NCBI GenBank assembly: GCA_025356505.1
Contig: JANXSV010000107.1
Location: 1-15,639, forward strand
DNA length: 15,639 nt
From: Methylovirgula sp.
Lineage (GTDB): Bacteria; Pseudomonadota; Alphaproteobacteria; Rhizobiales; Beijerinckiaceae
Reading direction: 5' to 3'
A program made the translations under genes and the position numbers. The notes below the pieces were generated by a model that searched no databases, had not been told where the DNA came from, and saw only the letters and a program-made list of their open reading frames with translations. Positions 1-7,962 of the stretch are shown here, in pieces. Every line of letters begins with the position of its first letter. The first letter of the stretch is position 1.

Positions 1-386
1 GCTCGGCGCAACTTTGGTCTAGGCATCAGCTTGAAGGGTATGTGGACGCGTGGCTCGCAGATAGAATGGCCGAAATTCAAACGCGCGCCCTAAATTTGCG
101 CCCTCGCGACTGTGTTGATGTTGGTTTGGCCGAAATTTACAGGATCTGGCCGGTTTTTGGCCATGTTGCGCCCATGTTTGCGCGCGAAATTCGGTGCCTG
201 AAAACCGTAAATGCAGCTGATGTTGTGATTCCGCACCTACTTTGGCCAGTTTGGAACGTTCCACAATGGCGAAGAAATCGGAATAGTTTGCCAAAAACGC
301 GGCCCGCTCTAGCCATGGCGCGCGCATCCATGTTAAATGCTGGTGCCTGTTTTTGAGACTTTAGGCGCAAAATATAAGGAAATTTC
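1..386. other. Left-edge region with no recognised gene; zwf upstream region
   Basis: I can identify no gene in these bases. Plus frame 3 is open from base 3 to a stop at 356 (about 117 codons), with no family I recognise and a poor-looking C-terminal half. Plus frame 1 is open from base 1 to a TAA at 91-93 (30 codons) and could be the tail of a gene lying to the left. On the minus strand an ATG at 27 opens a basic N-terminus (MPRPKLRR) running off the left edge, which could be the start of a divergent regulator, but no good ribosome binding site supports it. The region also holds a perfect 12-base palindrome (252-263) and several TTTGGCC-like words. No convincing sigma-70 promoter was found for zwf, though one must lie here or further left. 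Confidence 0.4.
252..263. promoter_or_regulatory. 12-base perfect palindrome upstream of zwf, possible operator
   Basis: TGGAACGTTCCA reads the same on both strands and lies about 124 bases before the zwf start codon. A short perfect palindrome in an upstream region is compatible with a dimeric repressor site, but a chance occurrence cannot be excluded and I do not recognise the motif. Confidence 0.2.
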
Positions 387-1865
387 ATGGTAAGCCGCAT
401 TGTGACCGTCGAACCTTTTGATATCGTCGTCTTCGGCGGCACCGGCGATCTTGCCTACCGTAAATTGTTTCCGGCACTGTTCCGGCGTGACGCAGACGGG
501 CAATTTACCGAGCCGACGCGCATCGTCGGCATCTCGCGCAAACACATGGAACTCGACGAGTTCAAGCAAACAATCCGCGACGCTCTTACTAAATATGTGG
601 CACCTCCCGCCGATCAGGCACAAATTATAGATCGTTTCCTTGCCCGCGTAGATTATGCGGCCGTCGATGCTACCGGCGATGACGGTTGGGACAAGCTTCA
701 GGACCACCTTTCAAGCGACCCTAACAAAATCCGCGCCTATTACCTCGCAACATCGCCGGACCTGTTTGGCCCCATTGCGGCGGGCCTGCAAAAGCGCGGC
801 CTCGTAACACCCAAGTCCCGCATTATTGTCGAAAAGCCGATCGGAAAAGACGGCAAATCCGCCGACGCAATTAACGATGCTATTGGCGCTGTCTTCGCGG
901 AAAACCAGATTTATCGCATTGACCACTATCTCGGCAAGGAAACCGTCCAAAATCTCATGGCTTTGCGCTTTGCCAATGCGCTTTTTGAGCCAATCTGGAA
1001 CTCCGCACATATTGACCATGTCCAGATCACCGCAGCCGAATCCATTGGCGTAGCAGGCCGGGGCCCCTATTACGATGGCTCTGGCGCAATTCGGGATATG
1101 GTGCAGAATCATCTGCTCCAGTTGCTGTGTCTGGTTGCGATGGAACCGCCATCGTCACTCGATGCGGATGCTGTGCGAGATGAAAAGCTGAAGGTTCTCA
1201 AGAGTTTAGAACCAATTCGGGGCGATGCGGTTTCGAATTTGACTGTGCGCGGCCAATATCGCGCCGGAGTTAGCGAAGGCGCGGCGGTGCCAGGGTATCT
1301 TGAAGAACTCGGCAAGCCTTCCAGCAGCACGGAAACCTTTGTGGCGCTCAAGATCAGTGTCGGAAACTGGCGTTTTTCGGGCGTTCCGTTTTACATTCGC
1401 TCGGGCAAACGGCTGCCCGAACGCGTGTCAGAAATAACCATTGTCTTCAAACCGGTGCCATTTTCGATTTTCGGCACTTCGATGGGCCAAATTCCAGCAA
1501 ATAGGCTCGTTATCCGGCTGCAGCCTGACGAGGGCATCAAATTGTGGCTGATGATAAAAGAACCGGGCCCGGGCGGCGTGCGCCTGCAGCATGTGCCGCT
1601 TGATATGAGCTTTGCCGCTACTTTTGATGGTCACATCCCGGAGGCTTACGAGCGTCTGTTGATGGACGTTATCCGGGGCAATGCAACGCTGTTCATGCGC
1701 CGTGACGAAGTTGAGGCAGCATGGCGCTTCATTGACCCTATTCGCGAACAGTGGGCCATCACCAACGATCAGCCTCGACCCTATGTGGCAGGAACGTGGG
1801 GCCCGGTTGCCTCCATCGGACTTGTCGAACGCGATGGCAGAACCTGGAATGAAGACCTTGCCTGA
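387..1865 (+). CDS. zwf: Glucose-6-phosphate 1-dehydrogenase
   Basis: Oxidises glucose 6-phosphate to 6-phosphogluconolactone with NAD(P)+, the first step of the Entner-Doudoroff and oxidative pentose phosphate routes, in the cytoplasm. The 492-residue product has the usual family length. It shows the N-terminal dinucleotide-binding motif GGTGDLAYRKL (residues 17-27), the EKPIG motif (149-153) with the substrate-binding lysine, and the active-site signature RIDHYLGKE (177-185). A histidine at 242 sits where the catalytic base lies in characterised enzymes. The start is supported by AAGGAA five bases before the ATG. The 3' end overlaps pgl, so the two are co-transcribed and probably translationally coupled. 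No frameshift or missing key residue is seen. Identification is secure; NAD versus NADP preference cannot be read. Confidence 0.97.
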   Translation: MVSRIVTVEPFDIVVFGGTGDLAYRKLFPALFRRDADGQFTEPTRIVGISRKHMELDEFKQTIRDALTKYVAPPADQAQIIDRFLARVDYAAVDATGDDGWDKLQDHLSSDPNKIRAYYLATSPDLFGPIAAGLQKRGLVTPKSRIIVEKPIGKDGKSADAINDAIGAVFAENQIYRIDHYLGKETVQNLMALRFANALFEPIWNSAHIDHVQITAAESIGVAGRGPYYDGSGAIRDMVQNHLLQLLCLVAMEPPSSLDADAVRDEKLKVLKSLEPIRGDAVSNLTVRGQYRAGVSEGAAVPGYLEELGKPSSSTETFVALKISVGNWRFSGVPFYIRSGKRLPERVSEITIVFKPVPFSIFGTSMGQIPANRLVIRLQPDEGIKLWLMIKEPGPGGVRLQHVPLDMSFAATFDGHIPEAYERLLMDVIRGNATLFMRRDEVEAAWRFIDPIREQWAITNDQPRPYVAGTWGPVASIGLVERDGRTWNEDLA

Positions 1866-2568
1866 CGTTGTTTACAACGAGCATGAGTGCGCTTCATCTG
1901 CAGACCTCGCCGGAAAGCTCGCCGTTGCAGTGGCAAAAGCCTTGCGTCATGGTCTCGCAGAACGTGGCAGCGCTTCGCTGGCTGTCTCTGGCGGCAAAAC
2001 CCCGCTGCAGTTTTTCGAGGCGCTGTCGCATGAGACGCTCGACTGGCGGAATGTGAGCGTGACCCTCGTGGACGAACGCTGGCTACCGGCAACGTCCGAT
2101 CGTTCCAATACGCGACTGGTTTTGGCCCATCTCCTGATAAATAAAGCGAGTGCGGCGCAGTTTATTCCGCTTTTAGTGGATAGTCCGACGCCAGAGGCAG
2201 GACTTAGTGCCGTTATCTCCGGCCTTGCGACACTACCCTTGCCGTTTGATGCTGTTATTCTCGGTATGGGCGATGACGGGCACACCGCTTCGTGGTTCCC
2301 TAACGGCGATAATCTTTTGCAAGCGATTGATATCGCTGACAAAGCGCTGGTGCTGCCTATGCGCGCGCCCGCTGCACCTGAGCCGCGCATCACTTTCACC
2401 GCCGCAGCATTGCTTGCGGCAAGCAACCTTTTTCTGCATTTTGAAACAGCTCAGAAACGCGATGTTTTCAACCGTGCCTGTGTTGACGGACCCGCCACGG
2501 ATATGCCCGTGCGCGCCGCCTTACGCACTGCGAGATCGGAACCTTTGAACATCTATTGGTGTCCCTAG
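1849..2568 (+). CDS. pgl: 6-phosphogluconolactonase
   Basis: Hydrolyses 6-phosphogluconolactone, the Zwf product, to 6-phosphogluconate. From the ATG at 1849 the protein has 239 residues, normal for bacterial Pgl. It carries SGGKTP (47-52), DERW (75-78) and [10 protein letters not shown] (139-148), the conserved phosphosugar-binding and catalytic segments of the glucosamine-6-phosphate isomerase/6-phosphogluconolactonase family. The frame is open back to 1681, but that extension lies wholly inside zwf. An ATG at 1834 is an alternative, adding five residues; neither has a strong ribosome binding site, as expected for coupled translation. The start lies 17 bases inside the end of zwf. The TAG stop (2566-2568) overlaps the fumarase stop on the other strand. 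Family identification is secure; the start is less certain. Confidence 0.93.
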   Translation: MKTLPDVVYNEHECASSADLAGKLAVAVAKALRHGLAERGSASLAVSGGKTPLQFFEALSHETLDWRNVSVTLVDERWLPATSDRSNTRLVLAHLLINKASAAQFIPLLVDSPTPEAGLSAVISGLATLPLPFDAVILGMGDDGHTASWFPNGDNLLQAIDIADKALVLPMRAPAAPEPRITFTAAALLAASNLFLHFETAQKRDVFNRACVDGPATDMPVRAALRTARSEPLNIYWCP

Positions 2569-4175
2569 CCGAGATTTAGCTCTTTGAAAAAGTCATTTCC
2601 CTTGTCGTCAATCACGATAAAGGCCGGGAAATTTTCCACTTCAATGCGCCAAACGGCTTCCATTCCGAGTTCCGGATACTCCAGCACTTCGACCTTTTTG
2701 ATACAATCCTGCGCCAGGCGCGCAGCCGGGCCGCCGATGGAACCGAGATAAAAACCGCCGTGCTTCTTGCAGGCTTCACGCACTGCCGACGAGCGGTTTC
2801 CCTTCGCCAACATCACCATTGACCCGCCAGCAGCCTGAAACTGGTCAACAAAACTGTCCATTCGACCAGCGGTCGTCGGCCCGAAGGAGCCGGAGGCCAT
2901 GCCAACCGGGGTTTTGGCTGGTCCCGCGTAGTAGACCGGATGGTTTTTCATATAATCGGGCATAGGCTCGCCGCGCTCAAGCCGCTCGCGAATTTTCGCA
3001 TGGGCGGAATCCCTTGCAACAATCATAATCCCCGAAAGCGAAACGCGCGTCTTGATCGGATACTGCGACAAGGTCGCGAGAATCTTTTCCATAGGCTGGT
3101 TGAGATCAATTTTGACGACTCCGGCCGCAAACTGGGCCTCATCAATATTGGGCAGGAATCGCGCCGGATCATGTTCGAGTTCTTCAAGGAACACACCGTC
3201 GCGCGTGATTTTCCCCATGGCTTGCCTGTCGGCAGAACAGGAGACACCGAGCCCGATTGGCAGGCTCGCACCATGGCGCGGCATCCTGATTACGCGCACG
3301 TCGTGACAAAAATACTTGCCGCCAAATTGCGCCCCAACGCCTAGCGATTGCGTGAGCAAATGGATTTCTTTCTCCATCTCCAAATCCCGGAATGCGTGGC
3401 CGTCCGCACCGCCGCTGGTGGGTAATCCATCCAAGTAACGTGTCGAGGCGAGTTTAACGGTCTTCATCACCTGTTCAGCGGACGTGCCGCCGATGACGAT
3501 TGCCAGATGATAGGGAGGACACGCTGACGTGCCCAGCGTCAAAATTTTCTCTTTGAGAAAAGCAATCATTCGATCATGTGTCAAAAGGCTCGGTGTGCCT
3601 TGATACAGAAACGTTTTGTTGGCAGAGCCGCCGCCTTTGGCAACAAATAGAAATTTATATTCGTCCTCCGCTTGCTCGGCTTTGGACGCGGCATAGATAT
3701 CAATTTGCGCAGGAAGATTGGAACCGGTATTCTTCTCTTCGAACATCGACAGCGGCGACACCTGCGAATAGCGCAAGTTTTTCTTAAAATAGGCGTCTTT
3801 GATGCCCTGTTCGAGCGCGGCTTCGTCCAGTCCATCAGTCCAGACGTGATTGCCCTTTTTGCCCATTACAATCGCTGTGCCCGTGTCCTGACACATCGGA
3901 AGAACCCCGCCCGCGGCAATATTTGCATTTTTCAGCAGGTCATAAGCAACAAAACGGTCGTTTTCTGTTGCCTCTTCATCTTCGAGAATTTTGGCCAATT
4001 GCGCGAGGTGCGAGGGACGCAGGAGGTGATTAATATCTATCATCGCCTGTTCGGCCAGAAGTCGGATTGCCTCATCCGAAACGATCAGAATTTCACGACC
4101 GCCGAGGTTCTCCACCTTGACCCCGGTGTCGGATATTTTACGATATGGGGTAGTGTCTTTTGACAGCGAAAGCAT
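2565..4175 (-). CDS. fum: Fumarate hydratase, class I ([4Fe-4S], FumA/FumB type)
   Basis: Interconverts fumarate and L-malate in the citric acid cycle using an oxygen-sensitive [4Fe-4S] cluster. From the ATG at 4175 the product has 536 residues, close to the single-chain FumA type, with the fused N- and C-terminal fumarase domains. Likely cluster ligands are Cys95 (in [10 protein letters not shown]), Cys219 (in TSACPPYH) and Cys313 (in GVSCSADRQ), spaced much as in E. coli FumA. The frame is open 22 codons further upstream, but GAGAGG six bases before the ATG at 4175 decides the start. The gene points against zwf-pgl and away from glk, so it is its own unit, sitting where edd is found in many related operons. 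Function is secure; FumA, FumB and FumD naming cannot be separated. Confidence 0.95.
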   Translation of the reverse strand: MLSLSKDTTPYRKISDTGVKVENLGGREILIVSDEAIRLLAEQAMIDINHLLRPSHLAQLAKILEDEEATENDRFVAYDLLKNANIAAGGVLPMCQDTGTAIVMGKKGNHVWTDGLDEAALEQGIKDAYFKKNLRYSQVSPLSMFEEKNTGSNLPAQIDIYAASKAEQAEDEYKFLFVAKGGGSANKTFLYQGTPSLLTHDRMIAFLKEKILTLGTSACPPYHLAIVIGGTSAEQVMKTVKLASTRYLDGLPTSGGADGHAFRDLEMEKEIHLLTQSLGVGAQFGGKYFCHDVRVIRMPRHGASLPIGLGVSCSADRQAMGKITRDGVFLEELEHDPARFLPNIDEAQFAAGVVKIDLNQPMEKILATLSQYPIKTRVSLSGIMIVARDSAHAKIRERLERGEPMPDYMKNHPVYYAGPAKTPVGMASGSFGPTTAGRMDSFVDQFQAAGGSMVMLAKGNRSSAVREACKKHGGFYLGSIGGPAARLAQDCIKKVEVLEYPELGMEAVWRIEVENFPAFIVIDDKGNDFFKELNLG

Positions 4176-4212
4176 GTGGGGCCTCTCACAAGTGGAGCGA
4201 TATCGTGTTCGG

Positions 4213-4241
4213 TATGTAAGGTCGCCGCCGCCGCTTTCCAA
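4213..4241 (-). promoter_or_regulatory. Candidate promoter of the fumarase gene
   Basis: On the minus strand TTGGAA (4241-4236) and TACATA (4218-4213) are separated by 17 bases, 38 bases upstream of the fumarase ATG. The -35 word matches the sigma-70 consensus at four of six bases and the -10 word at three of six, so this is weak. It gains some support from its position and from the palindrome abutting its -35 end. Confidence 0.25.
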
Positions 4242-4253
4242 GCGTTAAACGCT
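4241..4253. promoter_or_regulatory. 13-base inverted repeat in the fumarase-glk spacer, possible operator
   Basis: AGCGTT and AACGCT are perfect inverted arms around one central A. The site lies in the only shared upstream region of the divergent fumarase and glk genes and touches the -35 word of the candidate fumarase promoter. It resembles operators of dimeric helix-turn-helix repressors in general form, but I cannot assign a regulator. Confidence 0.3.
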
Positions 4254-4282
4254 GTTGGTGTCATAAAACAGCACCTCGGGAG

Positions 4283-4299
4283 CTGTCTAGCGTTGACAG
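4283..4299. repeat. Short inverted repeat just upstream of glk
   Basis: CTGTC (4283-4287) and GACAG (4295-4299) are perfect inverted arms around seven bases, ending 11 bases before the glk ATG. An overlapping pair, ACAGC (4268-4272) and GCTGT (4282-4286), lies beside it. The arms are short, so a regulatory role is only a possibility. Confidence 0.15.
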
Positions 4300-4310
4300 G
4301 TTGACTGCGC

Positions 4311-5351
4311 ATGTCCAATCCTTTGCCAAATTCGCCGGGGGCCTGTTTCATGTTTCAATTTCCGCTTCTGGTCAGTGATGTTGGTGGGACCAATGCACGT
4401 TTCGGTCTGATTGATCATGCCGAGGCGCCGCTCGAAATCATTGCCCGGTTGCATACAAAGGATTTCGCGGGGCTTGCCGAAGCGACGCAGGAGGCAACCC
4501 GCACCTTGGTCAACAAGCCGAGATCGCTGATAGCTTGCGGTGCCGGACCCGTGGATGGACTGAAGCTGAAACTCACCAACGCGAATTGGCTTATCGATGG
4601 GCCAAGGGAAGCACAAAAGCTGAGTCTGGCCGCTGGTTTATTGCTCAATGATTTTGAAGCCCAAGCCCTGTCGTTGCCAGCTATAAAGCGGGACTGGCTG
4701 CATGTGATCGGGCCGGACATCGCACCAGGCACAGGCCCGCGCCTCATCCTTGGCCCCGGAACCGGGCTTGGCATCGGTGCGCTCATTGAAACCGACGGGC
4801 GGCATGTACCCGTCTCCTCAGAGGCATGCCATATCGACTTTGGCCCCGTAGGAGCAGACGAGGAAGCTTTTTGGCCGTTGCTCGAACGTGTTTACGGCAG
4901 AGTTACCACGGAAAGCGTCATGAATGGAGCCGGCCTTGTCCGTATCCATAAGGCGCGCGCCGCCGCGCTCAATGTTACACTTGCCGCAGAAGACGGCCCC
5001 GCAATAACCGAGGCAGCGCTCGCCAATCCCGGAAGCTTTGAAGCGCAGACCATCGCCGCCTACTGGAACATCATTGCCCGTTTCGCCGGGGACATGGCCA
5101 TCACATTTGCAGCCACCGGCGGCGTAACCCTTGCGGGAGGCATCCTGCCTCGCATTGTAAGCTTGCTTAACGCCACCCACTTCCGCGCAGCATTCGAAAA
5201 TAAAGCGCCAGTCGCCGCCTTGGCGCAGCGCGTCGGCACGGCGCTCCTCGTAAATCCCGACGCAGTCTTGCATGGGATGGCCGCAATCGGTATGCGCCCT
5301 AATTCCTATGCTATTGATTACTCTGCTCGAAACTGGGTCCCTGCCGCATAA
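4311..5351 (+). CDS. glk: Glucokinase
   Basis: Phosphorylates cytoplasmic glucose with ATP to glucose 6-phosphate, the Zwf substrate. The 346-residue product belongs to the bacterial Glk family (PF02685). It shows the phosphate-binding loop DVGGTNARF (23-31), LNDFEAQAL with the likely catalytic aspartate at 114, LGPGTGLGIG (147-156), and SSEACHIDF with Glu171 and His174 in the glucose-binding positions. I chose the ATG at 4311 because relatives have a similar extension of about a dozen residues before the first strand, but an ATG at 4350 would also keep every motif; neither has a strong ribosome binding site. It diverges from the fumarase gene and is separated by it from zwf-pgl, with which it acts in one pathway. 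Confidence 0.94.
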   Translation: MSNPLPNSPGACFMFQFPLLVSDVGGTNARFGLIDHAEAPLEIIARLHTKDFAGLAEATQEATRTLVNKPRSLIACGAGPVDGLKLKLTNANWLIDGPREAQKLSLAAGLLLNDFEAQALSLPAIKRDWLHVIGPDIAPGTGPRLILGPGTGLGIGALIETDGRHVPVSSEACHIDFGPVGADEEAFWPLLERVYGRVTTESVMNGAGLVRIHKARAAALNVTLAAEDGPAITEAALANPGSFEAQTIAAYWNIIARFAGDMAITFAATGGVTLAGGILPRIVSLLNATHFRAAFENKAPVAALAQRVGTALLVNPDAVLHGMAAIGMRPNSYAIDYSARNWVPAA

Positions 5352-5366
5352 TCTGATGTCTCAGAT
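5351..5366 (+). terminator. Small hairpin at the end of glk, weak terminator candidate
   Basis: ATCTGA and TCAGAT form a perfect six-pair stem with the loop TGTC, beginning in the last base of the glk stop codon. No run of T follows, so intrinsic termination is doubtful. A second stem (5489-5496 with 5509-5516, one G-U pair) lies near the end of rph on the other side of this convergent spacer, also without a T tract. Confidence 0.22.
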
Positions 5367-5519
5367 CACCCGCCATTCTTCCAATAGTCCTGCTAGCGGG
5401 CGCAAATATGTCTAAGACCTTCGCCCAGGACAGCCATGTCAAATTTACCAGATCAGCCTTGTGGATGGCGATACTGGCAAGTTGGGCTGGCTGTGGCTTA
5501 TTAATTTTCCATAGCCCCA

Positions 5520-6248
5520 TCAAGTCGTCAGCGGGGTCTTAAAGGCATCTTTTTGCAGTTCAATCAGTTGCGAAATACCTCCGCGGGCAAGGTCAAGCAA
5601 AGCCAAAAACTGCTCTTGACTAAAAGGCGCGCCTTCGGCTGTGCCTTGCACCTCAACGATGCCGCCAGCCCCCGTCATCACAAAGTTAGCATCGGTCTCA
5701 GCACCCGAGTCCTCGTTATAATCCAGATCGAGCACCGCCTCGCCTTTGACTATGCCGCATGAAATAGCCGCAACATGATCCCTGATCGGGGAATTTTTCA
5801 GCATGGAACGGGACTGCATCCAGGTCACGCAGTCCTGCAGGGCAATGAACGCTCCGGTTATTGATGCTGTGCGGGTCCCGCCGTCTGCCTGTAGTACGTC
5901 ACAGTCGAGGGTGATTTGCCGCTCTCCCAAGGCAGGGAGATCCACGATCGCGCGTAAAGACCGCCCGATAAGGCGCTGTATCTCCTGTGTCCGGCCAGAT
6001 TGTTTACCCGAGGTTGATTCGCGGCGCGTGCGCTGGTGCGTGGCGCGCGGCAGCATGGAATATTCCGCGGTGACCCAGCCCTTACCCTGCCCGCGCAACC
6101 ATGCCGGAGGCTTTTCTTCAAGAGAGGCCGTGCACAAGACATGCGTTCCACCAAATTTTATCAGGCAAGAGCCTTCCGCATATCGCGCTACGCTTCTTTC
6201 AATGGATACAGGGCGCAGAGCATTGGCAGCGCGGTTTAAGTTTCTCAT
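5520..6248 (-). CDS. rph: Ribonuclease PH
   Basis: Phosphorolytic 3'-5' exoribonuclease that trims tRNA 3' ends, releasing nucleoside diphosphates; a hexameric cytoplasmic enzyme. The 242-residue length is typical. The sequence shows the family core [15 protein letters not shown] (85-99), DCDV (115-118), [10 protein letters not shown] (123-132) and the acidic segment [12 protein letters not shown] (175-186), which supplies metal and catalytic residues. The start at 6248 is supported by GGAG eight bases before the ATG. The last few residues are not conserved-looking. In many alphaproteobacteria rph lies beside hrcA-grpE and rdgB-hemW; none of these is here. It converges with glk and diverges from the MFS gene. 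Confidence 0.96.
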   Translation of the reverse strand: MRNLNRAANALRPVSIERSVARYAEGSCLIKFGGTHVLCTASLEEKPPAWLRGQGKGWVTAEYSMLPRATHQRTRRESTSGKQSGRTQEIQRLIGRSLRAIVDLPALGERQITLDCDVLQADGGTRTASITGAFIALQDCVTWMQSRSMLKNSPIRDHVAAISCGIVKGEAVLDLDYNEDSGAETDANFVMTGAGGIVEVQGTAEGAPFSQEQFLALLDLARGGISQLIELQKDAFKTPLTT

Positions 6249-6444
6249 CTGTTTAACTCCGAAAATTGACTATCGCTATTCTAGCTTGAATTGCCCCGGT
6301 GGGGATGAAATAAACAGGTTCCATCGTCGCGAACCCCAAAAAAAACTCTCAGGCAGCAGATCATGTGGCAAATCGTCATGCCAGAGCCTTGATTTTCACG
6401 CCGATGGGGCAACCTTAGCCATTCATCAGGATTGTTATTTCGAT

Positions 6445-7911
6445 ATGCATGCCACCGTACAGCCACCCGTGCCCGTTCTGAGCCACAAAGATATAACTTC
6501 GATCGTTGTCGGTATCATCCTTGCGATGTTTCTTAGCGCGCTGGATCAAACCATCATCGCAACCGCAATGCCCACTATCGGCCGTGATCTTGGCGATGCC
6601 GATCAGGTTTCTTGGGTCGCCAGCGTCTATCTTCTCACAGCTACAGCGGTTACCCCGCTTTACGGCAAACTCAGTGATATTCATGGACGCCGCGGCGTGC
6701 TCCTGATCGCTATCGTCATCTTTACCCTTGGGTCGATCGCTTGCGGCCTTGCTCCAACCATGCTGACGCTGATCGCCGCCCGCGCGATGCAAGGTCTTGG
6801 CGGCGGCGGGCTCATCTCGCTGGCTCAAACGATCATTGCAGATATTATCGCCCCCAAAGAACGCGGGCGTTATCAGGTTTATATTGCAACAGTGTTTGTC
6901 AGCGCCAGTCTGGCCGGTCCTGTGCTCGGCGGCCTTTTTACGGAATATCTGCACTGGTCGATGATTTTCTGGATAAATCTGCCACTGGGCATCATCGCCT
7001 ATTATATGACGAGCAACGCCCTGAAGCGTCTGCCGCGTCACGAGCGCCCACATCAACTGGATGTTCTTGGTGCTGTGATCCTGATGGGTGCCACCGTGGC
7101 GCTGATGCTTGCTCTTAGCCTTGGCGGCACCCGCTTTGCCTGGGGCTCATCACAAATTCTGGAGCTTTTTGCAATTTCTACGCTGTTTTGGATGATGTTC
7201 GCCCTCAGGCTTGCCAAAGCTGAGGAGCCACTTATCCCGGTTGAACTCCTTGCAAACCCCACGGTGTGCAACGGCACACTTTCCGCTTTTTTCGGCATGG
7301 GCACATATATTGGCATGACAATCTACATGCCGCAATTCTTTGAAGAAGTTCTTGGTATGCGCGCCGTAAATTCCGGTTTTGCCCTTATCCCGCTCATGCT
7401 TGGCACAGTTATAGGAGCTACCCTTTCCGGCCGTGTCATGATCCACATGAAGCACTATAAACGCCTGCCTATCGCGGGGCTGATACTCGCATCAGTTGGC
7501 ATGCTTGCCTTGACGGTGTTTGAAAGCGCGCTTTCGCTGTTCTGGGTGGAGGTTATCATCACACTCGTCAGTCTGGGTCTGGGTACATTGCTTCCCGTAA
7601 CCACTGTCAGCATTCAAAACGCTGTTTTGCCGCATCTGATGGGCACTGCGACAGGCACGATGAACTTTTTCAGATCGCTGGGCAGCGCGCTCATCGTGGC
7701 TGGTTTTAGTGCCATTTTGCTTGGCGGTGCCGCCGCCATAAGCGGCGGTCATGCGGGCCACGTCACGCTTGAAGGGGCTGCCGCGACATCTGCATTTCGT
7801 CAGATTTTCGCCGCGGCTCTTGTGGGATACCTATGTTCGCTTTTGTTTTTGCTGCGCATGGATGAACTGCCTTTGCGCTCCGGAACTGAGCCACCACCGC
7901 CGTTGGAATAA
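6445..7911 (+). CDS. MFS multidrug efflux transporter, DHA2 family (14 TM, EmrB-like)
   Basis: Proton-driven inner-membrane exporter of the drug:H+ antiporter-2 group. The 488-residue protein is rich in hydrophobic segments consistent with 14 helices. It carries LDQTIIATAMPTI (33-45, the DHA2 helix-1 motif), GKLSDIHGRR (74-83, motif A between helices 2 and 3) and GPVLGG (158-163, motif C, the antiporter motif in helix 5). The frame is open back to 5803, but that part is antisense to rph and has no membrane character, so I start at the ATG at 6445. Its ribosome binding site is poor: AGGA lies about 14 bases upstream. No membrane-fusion partner or dedicated regulator is adjacent. Substrate cannot be predicted. 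Confidence 0.9.
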   Translation: MHATVQPPVPVLSHKDITSIVVGIILAMFLSALDQTIIATAMPTIGRDLGDADQVSWVASVYLLTATAVTPLYGKLSDIHGRRGVLLIAIVIFTLGSIACGLAPTMLTLIAARAMQGLGGGGLISLAQTIIADIIAPKERGRYQVYIATVFVSASLAGPVLGGLFTEYLHWSMIFWINLPLGIIAYYMTSNALKRLPRHERPHQLDVLGAVILMGATVALMLALSLGGTRFAWGSSQILELFAISTLFWMMFALRLAKAEEPLIPVELLANPTVCNGTLSAFFGMGTYIGMTIYMPQFFEEVLGMRAVNSGFALIPLMLGTVIGATLSGRVMIHMKHYKRLPIAGLILASVGMLALTVFESALSLFWVEVIITLVSLGLGTLLPVTTVSIQNAVLPHLMGTATGTMNFFRSLGSALIVAGFSAILLGGAAAISGGHAGHVTLEGAAATSAFRQIFAAALVGYLCSLLFLLRMDELPLRSGTEPPPPLE

Positions 7912-7934
7912 GAAGGGCGGACGGATCCGCCTTC
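7912..7934. terminator. Convergent hairpin between the MFS gene and the ABC operon
   Basis: GAAGGGCGGA (7912-7921) pairs with TCCGCCTTC (7926-7934) with one bulged G and a four-base loop, directly after the MFS stop codon and 28 bases beyond the end of the opposing binding-protein gene. It could end transcripts from both directions. The T tract is absent on the plus side and only TTATT on the minus side, so it is a weaker terminator than the stem alone suggests. Confidence 0.5.
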
Positions 7935-7962
7935 TATGTCGCTCTGATGTGCAGTGTGATTC

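Noticed and set aside
147..163. TGGCC/GGCCA hairpin in the left-edge region
   Set aside because: Five-pair stem around a T-rich loop with no T tract after it, and no gene end to terminate; likely chance.
42..356. 104-codon plus-strand frame upstream of zwf starting at GTG
   Set aside because: No family recognised, no ribosome binding site, and the C-terminal half looks random. It could be the tail of a gene that begins left of the window, so it is described with the left-edge region and not called.
4293..4298. Perfect TTGACA upstream of glk as a -35 element
   Set aside because: It lies only about 12 bases before the chosen start codon, and no -10-like word stands 16-18 bases further on.
5311..5523. 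70-codon minus-strand frame overlapping the end of rph
   Set aside because: It overlaps the 3' ends of both glk and rph, has no ribosome binding site and no recognisable sequence; most likely chance.
5803..6444. Long in-frame upstream extension of the MFS frame, about 214 codons antisense to rph
   Set aside because: It has no membrane character, matches no family, and overlaps a secure rph gene. An MFS protein starting at 6445 already has a normal length.
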